Positions 18,212 through 25,167 of a stretch of DNA of 64,000 nucleotides are shown piece by piece. The stretch lies in the NCBI GenBank assembly GCA_040255465.1, contig JBDZVA010000003.1, forward strand, positions 682,001 through 746,000, in the 5' to 3' direction. The position numbers and the translations under genes are program-made. The DNA is from UBA5793 sp040255465. GTDB taxonomy: Bacteria > Planctomycetota > Phycisphaerae > Phycisphaerales > UBA5793. The notes below the pieces were generated by a model. The model was not told where the DNA came from, ran no database searches, and saw only the letters and a program-made list of their open reading frames with translations. Every line of letters starts with the position of its first letter. The stretch's first letter is position 1.

Positions 18212-18232
18212 CATTGCGGCGTTTCCGCAATG
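18212..18232 (+). other. Leader hairpin upstream of the ATPase gene
   Basis: CATTGCGG (18212-18219) pairs perfectly with CCGCAATG (18225-18232) around the loop CGTTT. It sits in the leader between the promoter at 18032 and the ATG at 18283, about 50 bases before the start codon and AAAGGA. It may affect translation or mRNA stability; no known riboswitch motif is recognised. Confidence 0.55.
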
Positions 18233-18282
18233 ACAGTTCTTCCATTAGTCCGGCTTGATGTCGGGCAGAAAGGAATTGCGCT

Positions 18283-19950
18283 ATGCAATCCGATTACAGC
18301 ATTGTTCGACAGGATCAATTCATCCAAGCGACCCGCGATAGCGGGTACAAAGGCACTGACAGTGCACTCTCTGAGTTGATCGACAACTCAATACAGGCTC
18401 GCGCAACCTCGGTTTCCGTCGAGTTCATTGCTGTGGAGACTGAGGCGAATGGACCTGGTAGACGTCCGATGCCAAGGGTTGTCGAGGTGCTCATTGCCGA
18501 CAATGGTGTCGGCATGGATGCGGAGACCTTGCGTCGCTCGCTACGATTTGGTGACGGCTCCCGATTCGGAGACCGTACAGGTTTGGGTAGATTTGGAATG
18601 GGACTGCCGAATGCCAGCGTCAGTCAATGCAAACGCCTTGAGGTGTTTTCTTGGCGCCGCGGATCCAAACCACTGCACACCTACATCGATATTGAGCAGA
18701 TCAGTCGCGGAGAGATGATCGAAGTTCCGATTCCCAGAGAAGCCGTCGTGCCGGCGGCCTACGCGCACTTGACAACGTCACCTTCCGGTACATTGGTGGT
18801 CTGGAAGGAATGCGATCGCCTCGACCACGACGGCAAGGCGGAAACGCTCGTCAAGTCTCTGAGGGCCTCGCTCGGGCGAATGTTTCGGTACTTTCTCATC
18901 CGCGATTTTGATCTCACAATCGATGGCACTCGTGTCGGACCCGTTGATCCGCTGTATCTGATGCCGCAAGCGCGACCTGACGGTGAGCAACTCGCGATGC
19001 AGCATGGCGATACACTCAGATTCGAAGTTCCAATTCCTGGCAAGACCGATCTCACGTCAACAGTCGAAGTCACGCTCGCACTTCTTCCCGAGGACTGGCA
19101 GGAATCCTATCGAACTGAAAAACAATCCAAAGAGCGTACGCTTGCCCGGCAGATTCAATCCACAGCCGGATACAGCATCGTTCGCGCAGAACGTGAGATT
19201 GATCTCATCCGCAGTCCGTACCATGCCAAACACTGGACTGATACATGGTATCGCGTTGAGATTCGCTTTGATCCTGAATTGGATGAGGTATTTGGCGTCA
19301 CGCACACAAAGCAGCATGCCCGCATTCAACGCGGCTCCTCAATCTACAATCAGATGGAATCTGCAATAAAAGCGAATATCGCAACGCTCAAAGACATGAT
19401 CGTCGCTCGCGGCAAGGCTGCTCACCGTCGCAAGAAACAGGGCCCAAAGCCGGCGGAGGAGCTCATCAAGAGAATCGAGCCGCGGCTCAAGCCAATTGAA
19501 GGCTTGGCCGACAAGTCCATCCGCGAGATACAGGGCGAAATCGCCGACTTCCTGAAAGATCGCATTTCATCTGGGGCCTCTCCAGAACTTGCGGAAGAAC
19601 TCGATCGTCGACTGACGCACTTTCCAGTAATCATCGAATTTGAACAACTTCCCGGCGCGCCTCTATACCGCGTTCGGGTAGTTGGCCGCTCAATTGTGGT
19701 CATGCTCAACACAGCCCATGCCTTTTACGAACGAGTTTATCGTCGGCTTGAAGAACAAGCACCCATCGCAAAAACCGGCGTCGATCTTCTCTTGATGGCA
19801 CTCGCAAGGAGCGAAATCACCGGCAGCGACGATGCTCGTGACTGGTATGACGCACAGCGTCAGGATTGGAGTCAGAATCTGAAGTTGTTTACGACTCAAC
19901 TTCCAGAATTCGATGCTGATGATGATTCTCCAGACAGTACCGCGAAATGA
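18283..19950 (+). CDS. MORC/GHKL-type ATPase (histidine-kinase-like ATP-binding fold)
   Basis: A 555-residue soluble protein. The N-terminal GHKL ATPase has the N-box SELIDNSIQA (E31, D34, N35), the G1 box IADNGVGMD (about 71-79) and the G2/lid TGLGRFGMGLPNAS (99-112). There is no phospho-acceptor histidine domain, so it is not an ordinary sensor kinase. After the ATPase come a beta-rich second domain resembling the S5-type domain of MORC/Hsp90-like proteins, a basic helical stretch (KAAHRRKKQGPKPAEEL) and an acidic tail. A start at AAAGGA-N7-ATG is good. The next gene (cyclase-like) follows after 95 bases. Base composition is lower in GC than in neighbouring genes, suggesting transfer. A defence or signalling role is inferred, not shown. 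Confidence 0.75.
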   Translation: MQSDYSIVRQDQFIQATRDSGYKGTDSALSELIDNSIQARATSVSVEFIAVETEANGPGRRPMPRVVEVLIADNGVGMDAETLRRSLRFGDGSRFGDRTGLGRFGMGLPNASVSQCKRLEVFSWRRGSKPLHTYIDIEQISRGEMIEVPIPREAVVPAAYAHLTTSPSGTLVVWKECDRLDHDGKAETLVKSLRASLGRMFRYFLIRDFDLTIDGTRVGPVDPLYLMPQARPDGEQLAMQHGDTLRFEVPIPGKTDLTSTVEVTLALLPEDWQESYRTEKQSKERTLARQIQSTAGYSIVRAEREIDLIRSPYHAKHWTDTWYRVEIRFDPELDEVFGVTHTKQHARIQRGSSIYNQMESAIKANIATLKDMIVARGKAAHRRKKQGPKPAEELIKRIEPRLKPIEGLADKSIREIQGEIADFLKDRISSGASPELAEELDRRLTHFPVIIEFEQLPGAPLYRVRVVGRSIVVMLNTAHAFYERVYRRLEEQAPIAKTGVDLLLMALARSEITGSDDARDWYDAQRQDWSQNLKLFTTQLPEFDADDDSPDSTAK

Positions 19951-19977
19951 CGCGCGGGTAGCACCTTTTTGGCCAGT

Positions 19978-20006
19978 GCGGGCGCGAACGGCGAGTTCGC
20001 GCCCGC
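19978..20006 (+). other. Perfect 12-bp stem-loop between the ATPase and cyclase-like genes
   Basis: GCGGGCGCGAAC (19978-19989) pairs fully with GTTCGCGCCCGC (19995-20006) around a 5-base loop. It is not followed by a T-run, so it is not a standard intrinsic terminator. It could limit readthrough or stabilise mRNA ends between the two genes. Confidence 0.7.
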
Positions 20007-20045
20007 ATACTGATCGACACACCTCACAACTGAGCAGGTCGCTAT

Positions 20046-20978
20046 ATGAGCAGATTCGGACAGCAGTTTCTATCCGAAGTCGCCGTGCGAGGCTATGTCA
20101 CTGCTTTCGTTGACTTGCTTGGATTGAGTAACAGACTGCTCGGTCTCGATGCACTGTGCAGACCCGAGAATCACGCCAACGCCAAGCAAATCGTTGGTCG
20201 TTCCCTTGCTCCAGTGCGGTTCCTCCGGAAGTCATTCGAGGAATTCTACAGGAGCTTTGAAAGTGCGCACAGCGAGGCACTTGAGGCCAACGTCCAACAG
20301 CTGCCGGAGCCCCTTCATCAACTGTGGAAAGAGCTACATACACACGAATCCGTAATCCATTGGTATTCAGACTGCGTGAGCATCTCTGTTCCCATCAATT
20401 CAGAATCCAACGTCACTACAATGCGCGGCATTTGCTCAATGTTCAACGCGCTTTCCGTTGTGTACCTTCAGATGCTCGCGTCGCACCAGCCCATGCGAGG
20501 TGGAGTAGAAATTGGATTCGGCGCCGAGATTACGGATGGAGAGGTGATAGGGTCTTGCTTGGCGAAAGCGTATCGCATTGAGCAACGCGCAAACACCCCG
20601 AGAATCTGCATTGGCGCGGAGGTGCTCAGGTTGATCGAACATGAGACCGAGCGACGCCAATCCGAACCGACCGACGCTATCTGTGGGTACCTTGCAAGAC
20701 TGAGCAAGTCGTGCTTGATGGTTGATAGCGACGAGGCGGTTTGCATCAATCCGTTGAATCCAAGATTCCTCAAGTCGCTCCACCGCGAACCCCGTGCGAA
20801 GATTCTGTACGAATCGTTTGGCTTCATTCTCGCAGAACTTCGTAGAGCGACGGTCGCCGGAGATGCGTCACTCATCACGAAGTACGAGTGGCTAAGGGAC
20901 GTGTTCTCGCACGCCGATCTGGAATCGTGCATTCGTGCAAATAGCAAAGACCACTCTGGATGGGATCAGCTGGAGTAA
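20046..20978 (+). CDS. Nucleotide-cyclase-fold-like protein, partner of the ATPase
   Basis: A 310-residue soluble protein. It shows the outline of a class III cyclase-type domain: AFVDLLGLSNR (Asp23, at the first metal-Asp position), HWYSDCVSISV (Asp109, at the second), then the core strand MRGGVEIGFGAEITDGEVIG (150-169) and LAKAYRIEQRANTPRICIG (172-190). At the usual Asn-x-x-x-Arg catalytic site the Asn position is Ala173 while Arg177 remains. It may be an atypical or partly degenerate cyclase. I am not certain of the family. It starts 95 bases after the ATPase gene and has the same lower-GC composition, so the pair probably functions together. Confidence 0.55.
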   Translation: MSRFGQQFLSEVAVRGYVTAFVDLLGLSNRLLGLDALCRPENHANAKQIVGRSLAPVRFLRKSFEEFYRSFESAHSEALEANVQQLPEPLHQLWKELHTHESVIHWYSDCVSISVPINSESNVTTMRGICSMFNALSVVYLQMLASHQPMRGGVEIGFGAEITDGEVIGSCLAKAYRIEQRANTPRICIGAEVLRLIEHETERRQSEPTDAICGYLARLSKSCLMVDSDEAVCINPLNPRFLKSLHREPRAKILYESFGFILAELRRATVAGDASLITKYEWLRDVFSHADLESCIRANSKDHSGWDQLE

Positions 20979-21622
20979 TTGCCGATCGCGATCCGGCCAC
21001 CCCTGCTGCGTGCCGGAATACCTGGAATCGCGCACAAAGCGCGGTGAACTGGTTTACTCTCCCAGCCCGCCACTGTCTCACATCGTACCAGCCGCCAAGC
21101 TCCCCACTCACCTCGACTTGCGTCAATCACAGGCGCGCACCGGTCAACCTCGGCTGTCGATACGCTTCGCGCGCTGTTGCACCGCCGCAAAGCAACACTA
21201 AACACGGTTTCCGACACCACAGACCGAGATCACACGAGGCCGCGCGCACCACACCGCGCCGCAGCGCGCAGGTCCGTGCGCACCAACACGCGCGCGAAAG
21301 TGTCTTGCACAGACGCGCTCGCCCAAAACACCCCCGCGACCAGGTCGATCCCCTACGCACACATGTGCGCCCCTGTCTCGTGCGCTTTGTGCGCGGCGCC
21401 TCCGAAAACGCGCGAAAAGTTCAAATCACCCCCCGATCGGGCAAGTGAAAAAGTCGAAAATTCCTGATTCGTCCCCAAAACCGATGAGCAAAAGTCAAGC
21501 TGGGTCGAGTGAGCGCCAGACAGCGCATACGCATGATCACTTTTCGCCCCTGCGCGAGCGCCGGCGCGCGGGCGAACCAAGCGCCCCCGTGCGCGGCACG
21601 CCAATTGCACGGAGCAAAGACC

Positions 21623-21651
21623 GGCTCACGCAGAGGCGCGGAGTCGCAGAG
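21623..21651 (+). repeat. 29-bp dispersed inverted repeat, left copy
   Basis: It begins GGCTCACGCAGAG and contains a second GCAGAG copy at the end. It is the reverse complement of 21749-21777 with about four mismatches. Variants of this CTCTGCGTCTCTGCGTGAG-type motif are familiar dispersed repeats in environmental genomes. Confidence 0.8.
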
Positions 21652-21748
21652 TTTTTTGAGTTGGGTTTTTGATCGATTCACCGACGCCATCCTGTCTCTC
21701 GCTGGCTCGAATTCGCCCGATCTCAAGCCCCTCCAGACTCCCTCCCCG

Positions 21749-21777
21749 CTCTGCGTCCCGGCGTCTCTGCGTGAGCC
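21749..21777 (-). repeat. 29-bp dispersed inverted repeat, right copy
   Basis: It ends CTCTGCGTGAGCC and pairs with 21623-21651 (about 25 of 29 bases). It ends 18 bases before the permease start codon, so it overlaps that gene's upstream region. Confidence 0.8.
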
Positions 21778-21795
21778 CTCTTCCTACGATGGACC

Positions 21796-22638
21796 ATGTC
21801 CGACACCGCCGGGCAATCGCGATCCATCCTCTTTCGCTCGCTGGTCATGGCGGCGCTGGTCATGCTCGCCGCGTCGTTTCTGCTGCCCTTCGGCTGGCAG
21901 CTTGCCGCGAGCCTGACGACCAACGCCGACATCGACCTCGTCTCGCGCACCATGTGGCCCGGCGACGTCCGCTGGTCCAACTTCGCCGCCGCCTTCGATC
22001 GCGTGCCGCTCGGCGTCTACTTCTTCAACAGCATTCTCGTCGCCGGCTGGGTGACGATCCTGCAGGTCATCACCAGCGCCATGGCGGCGTTTGCCTTTTC
22101 GCGCATCAGCTGGCCCGGCCGCGATCGCGTGTTCCTGCTCTACCTCGCGACGATGATGATCCCCGGGGCCGTGCTGATGGTGCCCAACTTCGCCATCATC
22201 CTCAAGCTCAACATGTACAACTCCTACTCGGGGCTGATCATCCCCGCGGCGTTCAGCGCATTCGGCACCTTCCTGCTGCGGCAGTTCATGCTCTCGATCC
22301 CCACCAGCCTCGACGAGGCGGCGACCATCGACGGCGCGGGCTACTGGCGACTGTTCTGGGAAGTGATCCTGCCGCTGACGAGGCCGGGGCTGATCACGCT
22401 GGCGATCTTCGCCTTCATCGGCAACTACTCGTCGTTCTTCTGGCCGCTGGTGCTCATCAAGAGCGAGAACCTCCGCACCCTGCCCATCGGCCTGCTCGCC
22501 TTCTCCGACGACTACGGCACGGATATTCCGCTGCTCATGGCTGCGAGCCTCATGGCGATGCTGCCGCTGGTGGCGCTGTTTGTGCTCTTCCAGAAGCACC
22601 TCGTGCGCGGCATCCAGATGGGCGCCGTGAAGGGATGA
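21796..22638 (+). CDS. Carbohydrate ABC transporter permease, MalG type
   Basis: A 280-residue inner-membrane permease with six predicted helices. The cytoplasmic EAA loop DEAATIDGAGYWRLFWEVIL, which contacts the ATPase, and the ending FQKHLVRGIQMGAVKG are typical of MalG-type subunits. Such permeases normally sit beside a MalF-type partner and a binding protein; neither is next to it here. The stop codon is embedded in octamer repeats. The LacI regulator that follows is convergent. The substrate is probably a sugar or oligosaccharide, inferred from the family and from the amylase-like gene downstream. Confidence 0.9.
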   Translation: MSDTAGQSRSILFRSLVMAALVMLAASFLLPFGWQLAASLTTNADIDLVSRTMWPGDVRWSNFAAAFDRVPLGVYFFNSILVAGWVTILQVITSAMAAFAFSRISWPGRDRVFLLYLATMMIPGAVLMVPNFAIILKLNMYNSYSGLIIPAAFSAFGTFLLRQFMLSIPTSLDEAATIDGAGYWRLFWEVILPLTRPGLITLAIFAFIGNYSSFFWPLVLIKSENLRTLPIGLLAFSDDYGTDIPLLMAASLMAMLPLVALFVLFQKHLVRGIQMGAVKG

Positions 22639-22644
22639 TGGGAT

Positions 22645-22684
22645 GATGGGGTGATGGGGTGATGGGGTGATGGGGTGATGGGGC
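22645..22684 (+). repeat. Five tandem GATGGGGT octamers
   Basis: GATGGGGT is repeated at 22645, 22653, 22661 and 22669, with the last copy GATGGGGC at 22677. Less regular units precede it from the permease stop codon. It could vary in copy number by slippage. The reverse-complement type CACCCC(T/A)T occurs at 17348-17376. Confidence 0.9.
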
Positions 22685-22746
22685 GTGACCAATAAGACCG
22701 GCGCTCGAGCGAGCAGACCCCTGAAAAACAAGCACAAAACGCAACG

Positions 22747-22768
22747 CCCGGGCAAGGCCTTGCCTGGG
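22747..22768. repeat. 22-bp near-palindrome between convergent genes
   Basis: CCCGGGCAAGG and CCTTGCCTGGG form an inverted repeat with one G-T-type mismatch. It lies between the convergent permease and LacI genes, so it may act as a bidirectional transcription end. It belongs to the GCCCGGGCA repeat family and lacks a T-run. Confidence 0.75.
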
Positions 22769-22834
22769 AGTTATTCATGCAGCGCGCGATGAGCGCGAAA
22801 TGAGAGCCGAACGAAAGACTGATGCCCGCGTCGT

Positions 22835-23977
22835 TCACACGTTCAGCGACACGACCGACTGCCGCTCGACGAGTCGAACGGGGATGCGGCCGGCGGGCGG
22901 CAGGACGTGGCGAGGCGCCTTGGCGGGAACCGCGACGCTTGGCGCCTTCGCCTCACCATCGGAGGGGCCGGCGGCCTTCGCGGCGTCGGCCGTCTTCTGC
23001 GCGTTGCCGTTGCTCTTGGCCAGGCCAAGGCGGCGGAGCATGCGGGCGCACGCGGCCACGCCGAGGTCGTAGTAGTTGAGTCGCACGGTGGTCATCGGCG
23101 GGTCGGCCGTCGCGGCGGCGGGGAGATCATCGCAGCCGACGATGGAGAGATCGGTGCCGACGTGCCGCCCCATCGCGCGGGCGGCCTGGTAGGCGCCCAG
23201 CGCCATCTTGTCGTTGCCGCAGAAGATCGCGGTGAGGTTGGGTTCGGTTGCGAGCAGCTGGGCCGCGGCGCGCTGGCCGGGGCCGACGTTGAATTCGCCA
23301 TCGACCACGAGACGGTCGCGAATGGCCACGCCGTGTTCCGCGAGCCGATCGATGAACGCGTTGGTGAGTTCGTCGGCGGTATAGACCTTGGCCGACGGGC
23401 CGCACACCATGCCGATGTGCCGATGCCCCTGCGCGAAGAGGTGGTCGGCGACGAGGCGCGCGGCCATCGGGTAGTCGCACAGGATCGAATCGAGATCCCA
23501 CTGCGGGAAGCGGTTGTTGACGATGATCAGCGGCCGATCGGAGCCCGAGCACTCTTCGAGCCAGCGGTGTTCTTCGGTGGCGCCGAGGAAGAGCAGCCCG
23601 TCGACGGAGCAGTCGTCGAGGATGTTGAGGTAACGCTTCGACCGGACGAACGACCGCCGCGCGACCTCGAGGGTGATGCGGTAGTCCTGCTCGGCGGCGT
23701 GGTCGTAGATCCCCGAGATGATCTCGCCGAAGTACGCATCGGCAAACGCCATGTGCAGGTCCGGCAGGATGATCGCCAGCGTCTTGCTCGACTTGGACGG
23801 CAACCCCTGGGCGAGGCGCGACGGCTTGTACTGCAGCCGGTCGATGGTCTTGAGCACCCGGGACCGGGTCGCGGAGGAGATGCGTTCGTCGACCTGGTTG
23901 ATGATGAGCGAGACGGTGGTCGGGCTGACCCCGGACTCACGGGCGACGTCGCGGATGCTGGGACGGGACTTGGCCAT
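22835..23977 (-). CDS. LacI-family transcriptional regulator
   Basis: From ATG 23977 the product is 380 residues. The N-terminal helix-turn-helix RPSIRDVARESGVSPTTVSL is standard for the LacI/GalR family, followed by the hinge and a periplasmic-binding-protein-like effector domain (TLAIILPDLHMAFADAYFGE, later IFCGNDKMALGAYQAARAMG and CDDLPAAATADPPMTTVRLN). After residue about 320 a low-complexity Ala/Pro-rich insertion (KTADAAKAAGPSDGEAKAPS) precedes the end. Two identical GTAAAACAGTTTACC sites lie just upstream of it and of the divergent prepilin gene, so it probably represses both. The effector is probably a sugar released by the amylase-like enzyme. Confidence 0.92.
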   Translation of the reverse strand: MAKSRPSIRDVARESGVSPTTVSLIINQVDERISSATRSRVLKTIDRLQYKPSRLAQGLPSKSSKTLAIILPDLHMAFADAYFGEIISGIYDHAAEQDYRITLEVARRSFVRSKRYLNILDDCSVDGLLFLGATEEHRWLEECSGSDRPLIIVNNRFPQWDLDSILCDYPMAARLVADHLFAQGHRHIGMVCGPSAKVYTADELTNAFIDRLAEHGVAIRDRLVVDGEFNVGPGQRAAAQLLATEPNLTAIFCGNDKMALGAYQAARAMGRHVGTDLSIVGCDDLPAAATADPPMTTVRLNYYDLGVAACARMLRRLGLAKSNGNAQKTADAAKAAGPSDGEAKAPSVAVPAKAPRHVLPPAGRIPVRLVERQSVVSLNV

Positions 23978-24020
23978 AGGGCGTTTCGGGGCTCGCGGGG
24001 GGTTGCTGCAGGGTCCTTCA

Positions 24021-24034
24021 GTAAAACAGTTTAC
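24021..24034. promoter_or_regulatory. LacI-type operator, copy next to the regulator gene
   Basis: GTAAAACAGTTTAC is a near-symmetric site (GTAAA and TTTAC arms). It lies 44 bases upstream of the regulator ATG, a position suited to autoregulation. The identical sequence occurs at 24174-24187. Confidence 0.75.
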
Positions 24035-24173
24035 CTGATTTCGGGGCAGATGGTAGCAGGAACCGGAAAATCGGAGGAAATTCCTTCGGGGAAGAAAATG
24101 GACTTTTTCACACAAAATGGGGAGTCTTTGCCGTCCGGAGGGACAATTCCGATGTACTGTATAGTTGGTGGAG

Positions 24174-24187
24174 GTAAAACAGTTTAC
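24174..24187. promoter_or_regulatory. LacI-type operator, copy next to the prepilin gene
   Basis: The same 14 bases as at 24021-24034, here about 50 bases before the prepilin ATG and just after a TATAGT (24160-24165) that may be a -10 element. A repressor bound here would block RNA polymerase. Centres of the two sites are 153 bases apart, so looping is possible. Confidence 0.75.
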
Positions 24188-24236
24188 CAGCGGGTCTGCC
24201 CATCCCCTCCCGGCAACCCCGCAGGAGGCATCAGAT

Positions 24237-25088
24237 ATGGTCCGGTCAAACGAAGTCCGCACTGCTGAGGCATCGCGCTCCGTTGGTGTGCGTCGCGCGG
24301 GGTTCACGCTCATCGAGCTGCTCGTTGTCATTTCCATCATCGCGCTGCTGATTGGTCTGCTGCTGCCGGCGCTGAGTCGGGCTCGCGAAGCAGCGCGCCA
24401 GACGGGCTGCCTGTCGAACGTGCGACAGATGGGCCAGTCGTTTCAGATCTACAGCGATGACTTCAAGAACTGGTACCCAATGGTGCCGTGGAAGGACTCC
24501 AACGGCCAGCCGGTCTACGACCGAGAGGAAGGGCAGCACGAGTACGGCGGGCTGTCGGGCTTTTTCAATTTGTACAACTATTCGTCGCCGCGCGGGCGAT
24601 ACAGCGACGGGACGACCAAGCCGGTGATGAAGGGGTACATCAACACCGGAGCGATGCTGCTGTGTCCCGCCGACAAGCTGGACAATACCGACAATGCGTA
24701 TCGCGGCGGCGTCCGCCAGCCGACGCCTCAAGTGCTGCTCGAGGGTGATCCGAACAATCTGGCCACCCAGCCCGGCGTGAGCTGGTTCAACATTTCGTAC
24801 CTCTACATTGCCGGGCTTCGCAGCGATGAGTCGGGTCCGCTTGCGGTGTTCGCAGATGAGACGAACTGGAGCGACTTCGGCACCAAGGCGTTTGATCGCC
24901 AGGGCGCCAAGGGCTACTTCGATGAAGACAACCACGGCACAGCCGGCGGGAATGTCTTCTTCAACGACGGCCACGGCGCATGGGTGGCGAACGACGACAT
25001 CCTGGGCATTTACGACACGATTGACAAGCTGCGCGGCACGCAGCAAAGCAACCACTCGAGCAACGAGCAGATTCATACGGTTGACTGA
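24237..25088 (+). CDS. Type II secretion/prepilin-like protein with H-x-DG motif
   Basis: From ATG 24237 (AGGAGG at 8 bases) the product is 283 residues. The prepilin signal is RRAGFTLIELLVVISIIALL: cleavage before Phe after Gly, then a hydrophobic helix with the Glu at position 5. The C-terminal part carries HGTAGGNVFFNDGHG, the H-x(9-10)-DG tail seen in the very abundant planctomycete prepilin-like family. Such proteins form pseudopili or related envelope structures. An operator for the LacI regulator stands just upstream, so its expression appears to be tied to sugar availability. It heads a run of same-strand genes ending with the GH13 enzyme. Confidence 0.9.
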   Translation: MVRSNEVRTAEASRSVGVRRAGFTLIELLVVISIIALLIGLLLPALSRAREAARQTGCLSNVRQMGQSFQIYSDDFKNWYPMVPWKDSNGQPVYDREEGQHEYGGLSGFFNLYNYSSPRGRYSDGTTKPVMKGYINTGAMLLCPADKLDNTDNAYRGGVRQPTPQVLLEGDPNNLATQPGVSWFNISYLYIAGLRSDESGPLAVFADETNWSDFGTKAFDRQGAKGYFDEDNHGTAGGNVFFNDGHGAWVANDDILGIYDTIDKLRGTQQSNHSSNEQIHTVD

Positions 25089-25167
25089 ATGCAGGCAATT
25101 CTGCGGCCGATCGGCTGCGCGATCACTACCTGATACTCGAACGGCATCTCTTGAAGGAGAAGGAAAG

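Larger units (their letters stand above)
20979..21795. other. Gene-poor region after the ATPase/cyclase-like pair
   Basis: About 820 bases without a credible gene. Its middle (about 21215-21420) is rich in alternating CGCG/CACACG runs. The end holds a pair of inverted 29-mers (21623-21651 and 21749-21777). Frames here lack domains, ribosome sites and consistent codon use. It probably marks the right edge of the lower-GC island. Confidence 0.5.

Noticed and set aside
18283..19950. Two-component sensor kinase
   Set aside because: The ATPase motifs are GHKL-type, but there is no dimerisation/phospho-acceptor histidine domain and no response regulator beside it; MORC-like architecture fits better.
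20979..21795. Small proteins in the gap after the cyclase-like gene
   Set aside because: Frames are Arg/Ala-rich translations of GC-rich DNA without ribosome sites, domains or consistent codon use.
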